Origin: Strongylocentrotus purpuratus
Lineage: Eukaryota; Echinodermata; Echinoidea; Camarodonta; Strongylocentrotidae
Assembly (NCBI RefSeq): GCF_000002235.5
Contig: NW_022145609.1
Location: 26,363,493-26,427,492, forward strand
Direction of reading: 5' to 3'
Length of the DNA stretch: 64,000 nt
Of the stretch, positions 1 to 13,900 are shown in pieces. Position numbers and translations under genes: made by a program. The number at the start of each line of letters is the position of its first letter. The first letter of the stretch is position 1. Below the pieces are notes generated by a model. That model did not search any database. It was not told the DNA's origin and saw only the letters and a list, made by a program, of their open reading frames with translations.

Positions 1-593
1 GCTTTAAGAATGCAATTAATGAATCACTATATCATGCAATCTAGTGCGGTTTTATTTATATCAAGAAACATAGAACATCTGTTGCTTGGATATACCTCTG
101 GCAAGCTCTGCACTATCAAACCCTTTTGTACAATCATCCTGCCGAAGAAAGTCAATTGTATCATGTTTAGACTAAGCATTGCTAGATATGTGTATTTCTT
201 CTGCCTCATACCCCCCCCCCCCACCCCTTAAAAAAAATATTTAAAAAAAATAAAACTAAATTACTTCAAATTTAACTGAAAAGCACCTGATATTGTATCC
301 AATTTAATTTTTATTTTGCATGTCAGAACTTTCTACAGAGTTTCGTCCTTCCCCACCCCTCTTTTACAAATTCTTATTCCGCCCCTGCTTTGAGTCATTG
401 TAGATCAAAATCAACATTTATTATTCCCCGCACTCTACAGACACCATCTCAATCCTCCCTCCATCATATGTGTAAAAATGTGGTAGCATTATGGTTATCA
501 AGGATAAAAGCATGGTGTGCTCCATTAAACATGCAAGTGATGTATACTGCAATTATGAATAATGCATGTGAACAAGAGAGATCATGGGAAAGG
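1..593. other. Upstream DNA, no gene seen
   Basis: AT-rich DNA with a C run near 211-223. Nothing protein-like was recognised in either strand. Confidence 0.6.
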
Positions 594-622
594 ACTCTCT
601 CTCTCTCTCTCTCTCTCCCTCC

Positions 623-665
<43 letters not shown>

Positions 666-740
666 CATCTCTCTCTTTCTACATATGTCTATCTCTCTCT
701 TTCTCTATCTGTCTCTTCATCTCTCTCTCTCTCTATCAGT

Positions 741-803
<63 letters not shown>

Positions 804-987
804 CCCTAGGCCCACCTCTCTCCCTAGCTTCCCTCCTCCCTCACCTCCTCTATCTCTCTATCTCTCTTTCTCTCTCCCCCTCTCCCCCTCTCCCCTTCTC
901 TCTCTCTCTTTCTATTTCTCTTGCTCTCCCTCTCTCCCTTTCTCTCTCTCTTTTTATTTCTATCGCTCTCTCCCTATATATAGCTCT

Positions 988-1027
<40 letters not shown>
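594..1027. repeat. (CT)n microsatellite with a (CA)n core
   Basis: Long CT runs are interrupted by a CA run at about 778-800, then CT-rich sequence to 1027. Open frames here are only repeat translations. Confidence 0.95.
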
Positions 1028-1030
<3 letters not shown>

Positions 1031-1103
1031 TGTATTTCTTCACAGAAAATGCAAATTAAATTCTGAACATCATGCATTATGTAATAGAAAAAATGAACCT
1101 TCA

Positions 1104-1281
<178 letters not shown>

Positions 1282-1316
1282 TACATGTTCAGGAATACTT
1301 AGCAAGTCATCAAAAG

Positions 1317-1320
<4 letters not shown>

Positions 1321-1370
<50 letters not shown>

Positions 1371-1384
1371 AAGAGAGAGAGAGA
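1321..1384. repeat. (GA)n microsatellite
   Basis: GA dinucleotide run with two AAAG interruptions. Confidence 0.95.
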
Positions 1385-2033
1385 TCAACATCATGATCAA
1401 TATCATGATCATATCAAGACAGAAATGAGTCTTTTCAAAAAGTTTACATCATGTACCTGCTAATTATAGGCCATAAACACTCTTCTTTTTCTAAATCATG
1501 TGCTTTAAAAAGAAAACAATAAGAAAATCAAAGTTTCTTTGTTTCCATCGAACAAAGCTATTATGGGAAAAGTAGGAATTCAGATTTCAGAAAACAAAAA
1601 TAATGCATAATTTTTTTAAAACAGGCTTTCCAGTTTAAAATGTGTCTTGAAATTTTGTTTAAACATGGGTAGCAGTAATTTAATGACAGGTTTTGCTTTC
1701 ATGTTGAGATAAAAACAAAAGGGAAATAAAAGGGTCACAACATTTTTATTTCTTTCTTTTTCATTCATTATTATGTACATGGACATGACTGTGTGTATGC
1801 GCTCGCATCGTGACACTAGAGGGAGCAATACTCTTTTGGTAAGCAGTAAAGGTTCAATGCACACATTAAGATGCTGTTTCTCTTTTCTTTCTTTGCCATA
1901 ACTTCTTTATAGTCTGCTTATTCTCCCAAAGTCTCCCCCCCCCCTCTCCCTCTTTCTCCCTTTTTCTTTCTCACTCTCTCTTTCTCTCTCTTTCACTTTC
2001 TTCTACCACTTATTAAGAGCCCCTCCCGCTCCT

Positions 2034-3005
2034 CATAAATGCCCTTGTCACCTCTGATAAGTGCTCATATTAAAATATGATAGGTACCCTTTTTCCTTTG
2101 CAATATGCGTCCTTGTTCCATTCTCAAAAGTGCCCTTTTTCATTTCTGGTAAGTGCCCCTTTTCAGATACGAGAAGTGCTCATTTTCACTTCGTTTAACT
2201 GCCCCTTCACCTCTGATAATTGCCCCTTAGCAAATCTAGGAGGTGCCATTTTTACTTTGACAAGTGCCCCTTTTACTTTGTAGTAATTGCCCCTTCCCCT
2301 TCTGATAAGTGCTATACATTTCAGCTGATGAGTTCTCATTTTCACCTCTGATACTGTGAAGCCTTTATTTTAACACGTGCCCCTTTTCCTGCTAATAAGT
2401 GCCCCTCTTTCTTTGTATTAAAAGCCCCTCCCCATTCTTCATAAATACCCCCTTTTCCCCCCTGATAGGTGCCCCTTTTTTATTTTGACACGTGACCTTT
2501 TCCTTTCTAATAAGTGCCCTTTATTCTTCTGATAAATGCCCCTATTGAAATATGCTAGGTGCCCCTTAAACAAAGACACCTTATCTTAAACAAGTGCCCA
2601 TTTTTATCTCTGATGACTCAGTGCCTCATTGAAGGTGCTAACAGTGCCTCTTTTCACCTCTGATAAAAGTTTATTTTTTATTTTTGAAAGCACCCTTTCC
2701 CTTTTTAATAAGAGTGCTTTTCTTTCTCATAAATGTCCCTTTTTATCTCTTTTTATTGCCCCTTTTATTTTGACACGTGCCCTTTTCCCTTTCTAATATG
2801 TATCATTTTCCCTTTCTTTTTCTATTTGATGAGAGCCCTTCCCCTTTTCTTAAATGCCTGTATATGATATCTGTCTAGTTTCCCTTTCCCTTCGACAACT
2901 ACCCCTTAACCATTCTCATAGGTGACCCTCTTCATCTCTGGTGAGTGCCTCTTGTCCATTTTCACCTCTGATAAATGCCCCAATTAAAATATGATAAGTG
3001 CCCCT
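2034..3005. repeat. Degenerate minisatellite, unit about 30 bases
   Basis: Irregular repeats of a unit resembling AAGTGCCCCTTTT followed by CACCTCTGAT. Individual units are heavily diverged. Stray copies of the TGCCCCTTTT core continue to about 3360. It contains no convincing gene. Confidence 0.8.
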
Positions 3006-3983
3006 GATTTTAACAACTAACAAATTTAACAAATTAGAGCAAGCTTTTCTTTAATTCCCCCCAAATTAATAGTTATGTTAGATCTTTTCAGTCTTTCATC
3101 ATAAGATTGTGGTTAATTGTAACCCATCAGGAACCCCTCTTTAGAAGATGTAATTTTTTGAACTGCGACCTCCCAAATCACACCCAACTGCAGAGTTTGA
3201 TGTCTCGGACCACAGGTAAAGAGAAAATAACAATTATTAAAATCATCCCCGGTAATGTCATACCAGTCTTGACAACGGAGGGGTACATTATACATATATA
3301 TCTGCTTTCAAAATGTTTATTTGAGCTAATTTGATGTCTTACTTTATAGGTGCCCCTTTTTTTCTTCCAGAAAGTGCACTTTTTTTTGGTACCGGCCCTT
3401 ATATTTTTCTTAGTAAAAAAAAAAAGATGCTATGAAGAATGTGTCAAAAATGGTTAAAGCTTCAACAAAATGCCAAAGGGCTTATATTGTGAAGCGCTTG
3501 AATATGGGACAATTAACTTTTTACCATTGCCGATTTATTCAAGAAGTTACTCTTGTGACGGTTTTGACAAAATGGCCTGGCCCTGAACTTAACTGTTCTT
3601 GAACTTGAACTTGAACTTTATTGAAACACCTTTTGGCCGCGCCCCTGCTATACGGTCACTGAAAAAAATACGGGAAGGAGTATGACACGCTGGGTATAAA
3701 TCAATAAATCAGTCAACAAGTGCTTTCTTTTTTTCTTTTCATAGATATAATTTTTATTAATTAAATATGAAAACCTTGTTATCTTTTAAATCTAGAATTT
3801 CAGAAAATCATGTTTAGAACAGGAATATTACAAATATATTGGTTTGAATAATTAGGTTTGATAAATCCCTAATGAATATTGTTCTCTCATGGCTCTTCAT
3901 AGTATTCTACAGGCAGATCGGAGGCCGAGTTATCTAATTTTGCTTGCGGAGCCGGAGAAATGTGGATGAAAAAAGGCTGAAAT
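3006..3983. other. Region upstream of ABCD3
   Basis: No exon was recognised. It presumably contains the ABCD3 promoter and 5' UTR, but no clear TATA box or initiator could be chosen. A short GAACTT tandem lies at 3597-3620. Confidence 0.4.
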
Positions 3984-4102
3984 ATGGCACCTTCCTTCAG
4001 TAAATTCATCTTTAGTCGTACCACAGCAGGTTCAGTTGTAGCAGGATTCTTGATTTATAATGCTGTGAAGTCTAGAAACAAACGCATACTCCGGAATAAG
4101 AG
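3984..4102 (+). CDS. ABCD3: ABCD3 exon 1 (start codon)
   Basis: The start ATG lies in aaatATGG and opens [16 protein letters not shown], similar in style to the PMP70 N-terminus MAAFSKYL. A short hydrophobic stretch (VVAGFLIY) and basic residues ([11 protein letters not shown]) follow, as expected of the N-terminal peroxisome-targeting region. The exon ends in phase 2 at AG|GTGAGT. Confidence 0.9.
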
Positions 4103-7100
4103 GTGAGTTTTTGTTCCTAATTACATTAATTGCACGCAAATGGAACGCAACTTTACGCATAAACATGACATGGCTTAGCGTAACTCCAGCTAGCAAGTAC
4201 CGGTATCGGTAGCAGCTCCATGCTCCAGGGAGCTCCGTCGCCGAAGGCCGAAGGCGTCGGAGCTCCAGAGCCTGCATAGGAAAACGATTCAAACAGCGCA
4301 TTGGGTCACATTTTTTTCGAAATGTAAAGAAGCAGGTAATTACAATTTTGATTTACAATGTTTTTCGACTCCTCTGGGCATCTGTTAAACCACTTGAAAT
4401 TATAATTTGAAGAAATTTTTGATGGGGAAAAGGGTGATTCCTGGCCTTGTCCTAACCCAATTCATCCCATGTTGCATATCGGCGCTAGTGTACTTTCGAT
4501 TTTCGTATCCAGACGTTGACCTGTAACTTTGGCGGGGAGATACCCTGGTCCCTACTAAATCATACAAAAAAATCAACTAAATCTTCATCAATTGTTCAAA
4601 TAATGGTGATGATTTAAAATTTGTTATGTTTCTTACCCCTTTTGTGTCAATTTTCTTATCTTTTTTGGAGTATTATTCCTAAAAATGAAGACATTATAAT
4701 AAACACTTTCTTACAGGTTTCACAGCAAACCGCTACACAATACAATCGTATAGCCTGTGATGGTTGGGTGCAAACTTTGGACTTGCGCAACCATTGTTCG
4801 AAGGAGTTATGTCTGCGCTTTGGAGGCCTAGCCTGCTCCTTCGGAAAAGCTTTGCTGCAATGCACACTGCACAGCGCGCATGAAGAGATGCCAAGTTAAG
4901 TTCAAAGATCAGCTATGTGTGATTTTCATGATGAGTGCGCGGGCGAGGGTATAGCGTATAGATCTAGTGTACGTTTCAAAATCGTGTGCGTGCATGACGA
5001 GACGTGATAGCCGGCCTGCATGCGATATACGTACACGAACCCTGCGAGGAGCTAGCTGAGGCCTTGAGGCCGTTGGCCAGTACGTAGTCTACTACTTTTT
5101 TTTTCTTTTTTCTTCTTTTCCAAGTCTGGCCCTGATGCGTGACAAAAATAGTTGCCATGCATGACAGTGTTTTCAGACCCTCGATGCGCGACTGTCACGC
5201 ATAATGTGTGACACTGGTAGCTCTGCGCATGCAGTGCAGACTTTGGACTTGCTATGCTGCAGACAAATTCTCGGAAATAAATATTATGTATTTGCCAGAC
5301 GAGGCTTGTTCAATTATCAAAGGTTTTTAAATAATTTCTTTTCCTTTTGTATGCGAACAACATGGTGTAAATTACCACATTAGGCCATTAAAAAAAAAAA
5401 ATCTTTTCGAGACCGTCTGCTTTATTATTTTTTTTTTCAACTTTTAAAAATGAAAAAACATACCACTAAAATTGTTTTTTTCTGAAAAAAATACAAGCAA
5501 AAACATAAATGCTGGTGGCCATCTTGAAAAATAGCCCGACTGGCTCTCCATCCAGTCGGGGAAAATGGACCGAGCGGCCATTTTGAAGAAAAAAAAGAAG
5601 AAAAAAGGGCCTCCTCCTTTCTTTTTTTCAAAAAGGCAGGACGCTCAGCATGTTTTGTTTTTTAAATGGCCTTAGAGTAGGTCATACTTTTAATGTAAAA
5701 AGGGAAAAATAATGGGATTAAATCGATGATGTTGACTAGTTTTGCCGGGTAGTTAAGCTCACCGCAAACAGATACAGACTGAACATAGACTAATGTGTGT
5801 ATCATACTGGACGTCCAATATAGCCGATGAGCCTTTTGCTTTCTAAGAATCCAATTTATCAAAATCTATGTATTAAAAAAAGTAAATCTATTTTGAAAGG
5901 AAAAAAATCCTAACAGAAGAGGCGTAAATATTCACTCCTGAATGATAAAGCTTATAAACCTAAACAACAACAACAACTCTGTATGTACGCTGATGATGTA
6001 CATGTATGTGCTATAAATTATAGAGGCAAGTGGCAGATTCTGCTAGCTGATATTGGGACCCGGTTTATAAAATTCCAGACATGAATCAGGCCTAGTCTGA
6101 TAGTCTCTTGATTTGATGAAGCTAGGATGATTTTCGTGTGTGTCTAGTACAATTGTTCTTGTTAACAATGAATGCATACATGAATCTTTGTATTTATCTT
6201 ATCCTGATTTTATTTTATACAGTGCTGCCAATTTGCAAGCTGTTATACAGGTAAGTTGCTGATATTCATTTTGAAGAAAAAATGTGAAAAACATTCAAAA
6301 GGACATTTAAATTCTTTTAGGAATGTTACATTGTTTTAATAAAGGCATAAACATGTCTACCATTATGTACTTTTATAATGCAAGACTGCCAGTAAGATTG
6401 AAAATATATCCAGACGAAAAGTACCAGCAAATTTGTAATCTAAACAATTTCTGTCTTAACCCCAGGCAGACAATGAAATCATCAAGCCAATGAGTGAAGG
6501 TACCTTTAGTACAATACCTGCACAGACTGATGAGAATAGGATCACAGAGATTAAGTTTCCTGTATTTATATACATTTACCTTGTACAGTAATGAAATATC
6601 TAAACAAAATTGTGTATTTATTAAATGTTATTTTAATGTCTAGTTACATTGCACAACATACTGCTTTCTCGATTAAAGAGCACTTTGTATTAAAGCGCAA
6701 TTACAAAATTGGCAATGCTGAAGTAAAAGAGTGGACTATCTTATACCATGTGTAATACGTCTCTTAAGTAAATAGGTTTGATCAAATGCAAATAGAGCTG
6801 GATTGACCATCTCACACACACTGTACTCAGCAACCAAACTCTTTTTGAATGAAGCTGCCTGGTTAAATATAGTAATCTCCCCGAGACTACAGTGTCAAAG
6901 TCTACATTTTCATTGTTAGTGTGTCAGGTATTGATATTTGATAAAAGGGGTGACTTAACAAAATATTCTGGATATCCTTTATTTTGTAATGACATTGACT
7001 TTATATGAAAGTGGATAAGGACATTGTCATCCTTTTTTCTTCTTCAAGATCATAATCTTTTTGCAATAGAGTATAATATGAGTTTGTACATACATTTATA

Positions 7101-9368
7101 AAATGTTATTTCATAATGACATTGTAATGATATTCACTTAATCTGAAAGTGGAAAAGGGCATTGTCCTTTTTTTCTTAAAGATCATAACCTTTTTGCAAC
7201 AGAGTATAAAACGAGTGTTACCTACACATGTACATGTACATGTATAAAATGAAATTATGTATCAATGGTCCCATATACCTGTGCATATATATTTGGGCTA
7301 TTCATATGTACAATCAGGGTCCATGAATGTAGAGGATTGCTGGAGATAATTTTCTAGTGACTCAACAAATAAATAAAGTGCATACATGTAGATACAGTAT
7401 GTGTGTGACCCCCTATATTTTTTAACCATTTAAGAAGAAGAGAACAAAAAAAAACTTAACAAATAATGCAAAATGTCCTTTGTTTTCCTTGTGAAATAGT
7501 TTGCTTTTCATTAATTTCTTGTATTTCTCAGAAAAATGACAAAGATAAATCAAAGAAAGACCGAGCTGCAGTTGATGGACAGTTCTTCAGGTGAGAGTTT
7601 GTATTATGATTTTCGCCTATAAGATGTCTTTGGAGAAAGCCAGAATCTCCATTTAATTTCTTGTATATGATCTCTTGTACAAGTCATAGCTACAGGTCAT
7701 AGTTTGGCCAACCCAGTTCTAGTTTGGCACAGTGGCAAAAATTGTTTTGTTGGCCAATCACAAATAATGCTATGTTGAGTCCAAGTGAAACCAAATTGAC
7801 GAAACTGTGTGTGTAGGTGGCTCTGGTACAAGTGTATTTTGAGTATTGTAACTAAATTTGATTAACATGTGTGGGTGCAAAACATATTGGGAATGATGAA
7901 CATGTTTTGCATAAAAAAATAGGCTAATCTTCCTGAAACATTTCTGCAAAATACTTTTAACACAGAAAGAAAATCTTTTATTGCTATAGTTACAGTTTAA
8001 AACCATTTTTTTAGTGTTTTTAGGTCCATGAAGTACTGATCAAAATGGAAGTTATTTGTACTTCTGACGATACTATGATAGAGTGTCTGTGTACAACTAT
8101 ATTCAAATACTATGAATACTTTTTGAGAAAAATGTTACCTGATGATTTGAAAACTTGCTAGAGGGGGTTACTTGACACAGCAAGGTTTATTCCATCCTTA
8201 CAAAAATATCTTTATACACAGCAGGTGAGTTGAATAGCTCATCACAAATAATTATTGGAAAGGATATCTATAACTTTTACCATAGAAATAAGCCAATTTG
8301 AACATGACTTTCACACTTGTGTTACAGACGGCTGTTTCGTATTCTGCGTATAATTGTCCCTGGGTGGTTCAGCAAAGAGGTAGGTCAGATCATATTTTTG
8401 TACCTATCTATCAAGGAATCTTCTCCCAGCTTGGAGGTTGATTGTAACATTATTCCACACATCTCTGTTTTCTTCCACCCTAGTACACTCTTGCATTGTC
8501 ATTCCACCCCATGTCTTCCTGTCCCCCTCCCAGTTAGTTCTTGGTTTCCCTCTTTGTCTGGTACCCTCTACTTTTCCTTCCAACAAGTCTTTCAAGAGAC
8601 TATGTTGTCCTTTAAAGGTATAGACAAGTTTTGGAAACGCCCCCCTCTCAGAAATTGAAATGGAAGCTCTTATTACCAATCATGTGAAAGAATATGTTTT
8701 GACTAATATGTGATGATACAAATTTTGCCAGGAAACCGTCTACTAATAGATATATTTGGTAAATTATTATATCTATCCGGACTGGATAGATGTCGCGTGG
8801 TCCCATATTCATATTCCTGTGTACAGTGCTTGTAGCTTCACCAAGACTGGGCCAATTTTCTTATCATTTTGATGATTCCAGAATCTTGCAGTACACACCA
8901 ATACTTTTATGCTAGATGATCAACCTTTTCTGAACGATTCCACAACGTTTCTTTCACATTGCAATGGCATGACCAGAACTGGTCTATACCTTTAAAGTGA
9001 TCAAAGCATTTTTGCCTATTTTTCCTCAACTATTCCTATCAGGATGTTTTGTTTAAGCCCTGCCATATGCAGTATTTCGCTGTTAGTTTTCATATCTTTC
9101 CATGATGCTTTCATCATTCTCTTGTACTACCAATTTTCAAATGATGTTTTACACTGACAATTAACTTTTCAAATCTATTGTGTGATTTATTTTCATCTCT
9201 GTGCATACACATCATGTAGATGGTAGCCATTCTCATAAAATGTATACATAAATATTTGAATTATTTGAAACTAATACCTAGAATTCAAACAACTCCGTAA
9301 ATCTCCGTGTATAAGGCGCACCTGTGTATAAGGCGCACCCCTATTTGGGGGAAGGAAAAAAAAAGAAG

Positions 9369-9421
<53 letters not shown>

Positions 9422-9827
9422 GTTTTTTTTTTTTTGGTTGTTGTTGTTTTGTTGCCGAAAACCCACGTGGGGAAGGACCTTCATTTTACATCGAGGTGCA
9501 GTTGAAGGCTCTGATTTGTGCTTGTGAACTTGTCACAAATAATAGTAACAATGTCGTTTTTAGAAGAGTGTGTAAGATCATTAATGTAAATTAAAAACAA
9601 AAGACTACATATGGTACCAATGGTGCACCTTGTGGAACACCATTTGCTATACAAAAAAATATTTGAGGAATTATTATTATAAACTACATATTGAGATCTA
9701 TTAGAAAGATTACTTTCAAACCAAGATGATAGACAAATTTGAGTGTTGTTTTAGTTTCCGAGTGGTGAGTCAACACACTGATTACTGAGCTGGGAGACAC
9801 TGCCAGGCATAGCGCCATAAATCGAAA

Positions 9828-9861
<34 letters not shown>

Positions 9862-10425
9862 TTTTTTTTCTATACCTGTGTATAAGGCGCACCCCCGACT
9901 TTCAATTTTTTTCGGCGGCAAAAAAGTGCGCCTTATACACGGAGATTTACGGTATTTTTAGTTACAATGTATATTAAATGAAAGCAGATCAAGTTACATG
10001 TACTCTTTATTTTGCCGTTCCTTGAAGGAAATGTTTCTATTTGTTAAAAAGAAAGATTGATATAAAGTAAACATATAATCAAGTAAAACCATTTATAGAA
10101 ATGGGGAAAGAGAAATTTTATTGAAAAAGAGATGCTTAAGAGAGATTTTGCTTCCTATGTTTTGTTTTTAAATAGTTTGATATGTATTTTGTAATGCGAT
10201 ATGGGGATGTCTTTTTTTTTTTCTTTTAATTTGAAATGTGTTAAATTTTATAGCATATGCTGACATTGTATACACTATGTTTGATCGATACATTTTTGTT
10301 TGTTTGATGACAGGCTGGGTACTTAGCTCTGGTAGCACTTTCCCTCATAGCTCGGACATACTGTGATGTATGGATGATACAGAATGGAACAGCTATTGAA
10401 AGGTGAGACGGACAGCGGGAGGAAG

Positions 10426-10457
<32 letters not shown>

Positions 10458-10834
10458 GAGGGAGGAAGGGAGGGAGAGACAGAGAGAGAGGGGTGGGGGC
10501 AGAGAGAGAGAGTATGCCCTCTGTTTCATCTATACATTTACTAAGTCCCTCAGATAAGAATTAAAGCAGTGTATTCTTGCATTTATTTTGTCAGCATGGT
10601 AAAAATAAGTATTATAGTGATCCACGCTTTATTTCATCAAAGATTTAGGATTTTGCCATTCATAGGTTGGGTGTAATTCTAAGGGACAAACTAACCTACA
10701 TGGAATATGATATGAATATGTTCAGATTTGAAGAAAGCACAATGAATTTATGTAATGAAATTAACAACAACAAATTTTCATTAAAAGATCTTATATATTG
10801 TAATGAGACTCTTTGTTGTTGTTGTCTGTTTTTT

Positions 10835-10910
<76 letters not shown>

Positions 10911-13900
10911 ATTATGAATTACAATGGGTTATTATATTATGCTTTGTAACAGACGGCTAATTGCAGTTTATCTCTATTTTCCCTTGTAGTTCCATCATCG
11001 GGCGAGATGTAAACCTGTTCAAGAAGCATTTGTTTAACTTTATCACAGCAATGCCAGTGGTAAATATACATGAAATATTCTTGTTTCCGTCAGGAGTGTC
11101 AGAACACATTTCAGTACAGAAAAAAAAGACTGATTGGATCGATTAGAGATAGATGTGAATTGATTTGTTTATTTATGCTTGTTTCCAGTTCTTTTTAATC
11201 CGAATGATTTTGTATTTGTGTCTGTAAAATGTACATCATGGCTGGGAAGAGCCAAACTTAAAACCTTGAGATTTCTGTGTTTACAATCCATTTTGTTTTA
11301 TTAATATGGGTGATGAAAAGTAAGAGGAATATCTGCATTTGATAGTGATAGTGAAGACAGTATAAGACTTTGTGCAAAATTATTCAAACAATATGATTTT
11401 GTAAATCATATCCAGTTTGTTTTGATTTTTGAATTTTCTGTTTGATCTTGTTTCTTTTCTTAGATTTCTCTTGTCAACAACATATTGAAGGTAAGACAGA
11501 AATAGAAGATGACTTTGATCATAGTGGTTCATTTACTTGACTCTCATTCTAAGGATAGAGGGTTTGAATCCTAGCCCGACACTCACGTCTTTGTGGCAAG
11601 ACATTGATTCACATTTGCCACTCTACACCCAGGTGTAAATGGGTACCTGGAGATTGCTGGGGTAATAATAATTGCAGGGCTATCTGGCAGAATAGCATAG
11701 GTGCTGATGATTTATCCTCTAAACACCTGAAAATAGGCCTTTTAATAATGTGTTTGCTTTTTGGCCCAAAATGATGAGAACTTAACAAATTTACAGTTCA
11801 TGATGAGTTAGAAAATGATGGCACTGCTAAGCTGAATTGTACACACAAAATACCCAAAAAAGAACAAAAAAGAACAAAAAAGAAAGAAAGATTAAGAATA
11901 ATGAGAGGAGTTTGATTTCTTTAGAAGTAGTAGGAGCCCACTTAAAAAAAGAGATGCACTTATTTCGGGCATACTGCTTTACCTAAATCAGTATATGTAA
12001 TAGAGAGTACAAGTAATTAAACATATTGTATGCTCATGTTAACAATCCCAACATTTGGGTTTGCATTAAATGCAAACGATTTCTATGTTTGAGATTTATG
12101 AGTCGTGTTAAGACACACATGTACATGCATAGGTACATCAGTGACCTTATTACATAATACTTTGTTTCTGCTTCCAATCAGTATGGACTGAATGAGCTCA
12201 AGCTGAGATTCAGGACTCAGTTGACTAGCCATCTCTACTCTCGCTACCTCAAGTATGTTATAATGTTCTGTTTTTATTTGCTTTTTATATATATTTGTTA
12301 TTGTTGAAAGTATGTAGAATTCATTCTCAATTTGTATTATACAGTCAAACCTGTCTATAGCTACCGCCCAAGGGAAACACAAAAAGTGACCTTTGTAGAC
12401 AGGTGGTCATTGTAGACAGGCTCCTTTAGTACATGATTCAATGAGAAACCATCCTCAAGGGAAACAACAAATGTGGTCTTTGTAGACAGGTGATCATTAA
12501 AGCAGGTTTGACTGTACAATATATGGATTGTAATGACTAGCTATTACAATGTAAGCAGACATGAGAAAGCTTACTAAAGAACATGTACGTGTGTACTGAT
12601 AAGTACTGACACAAATACACACATATGGGACTATATATTCCCCATGAACAGAATTTCCAGCTTGAATCTATTTTTGTCCTCTTTGGTTTAGAGCAGTTGT
12701 AAATTTTTCATCATAGCTATATCATTATTTGTCATCATTTTCATTCCACCCTAAGACATCCTTCAACTTGTAATGCACAAGTCTGCATGTTTTCTTTTCT
12801 ATAGCTTATAATGAAGAAAAGAGTTCATTAACCCGAGTGAGTTAGGAGAGTTTGTAAAATATTTATATGGATTTTATCGACTCAAGCTAACACTTGTACC
12901 TAATGCCTCTTGTGATAATCCAATTCTTATTTTTTCTAAGGGATTCACATACTACAAGATGAGCAACTTGGACAACAGGATAGCGAACGCAGACCAGCTC
13001 CTTACGCAAGATGTAGAGAAGTTCTGCAACAGTGTGGCAGAACTCTACTCAAATCTCAGCAAGGTAGGCTAAAGACCTATTTGGTTTCCATGGTTTCTAG
13101 AAGCACTATACTGTAATACTTTGTCCACCATAGCTGGAGGACATCTGAGATAAACAAGAGATGATTCAAGGTCATATGTAGGTGCATGGTGGACCATTCC
13201 TGAACTAAAGCAAGAACATTTTAACTGCTATGTAGCCTACTTGATGGCCCCCTGTAATGGCGGCTAACAATGGGGGCTCACATCTGTGTTCAGCTCTCTG
13301 AATCAGTGTGTACAAATATAGAAGGAATATATAGCACTTGTCAGATCCCATTGATAAGGATACTGATAAATACATATGCATATGCGATGATAATGAAAAT
13401 GCTAAAAGTGGTCACGCCAAGAGTGAGGCGCGATGGCCCAGTAGTAGAGCAGTGGTTTCATAACCAGGATGCCCCGGGTTCGAAACATTTTGATGGGATA
13501 GTGCTTTTTGGCAAGGCATTGATCCTCATTATCAAGTCCCTTGTAGAGGACTTAAAGCTGTTGGTCCTCTGGTTGCCCTGAATTATAATTGTTTTGGTCC
13601 TGTCAATAAAGCATGAGACATTGCCCACCATCGTCTGGAAACTACATGTAGGTTATGATGCTACTGACTTTAATTTCCATTTATTTGAGATTTTCTCCAT
13701 TTGTATTTTAGTTTTTGCTGATATCTAATACACTGCATCTGCTTATTATTTTGTCTAGCCTATTTTAGATATTGTGATCTACGTTAGAGAGTTGACCAAC
13801 ACAATCGGCGCACAGGGTCCAGGGTTTATGCTGCTTTATCTTGCCTTCTCAGGTCTTGTCCTTACAAGGTAAGATTTACAAATTATCTTATTTAAAGCCC

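Noticed and set aside
2611..2621. TGACTCAG-like site upstream of ABCD3
   Set aside because: It reads TGACTCAGTG, lacking the GC that defines the CNC-small Maf half, and lies in a minisatellite.
9307..9594. Lysine-rich open frames
   Set aside because: They cross a long A run inside a transposon; no start context or similarity.
13270..13581. 103-codon frame
   Set aside because: It lies in a tRNA-derived SINE and has no conserved domain.
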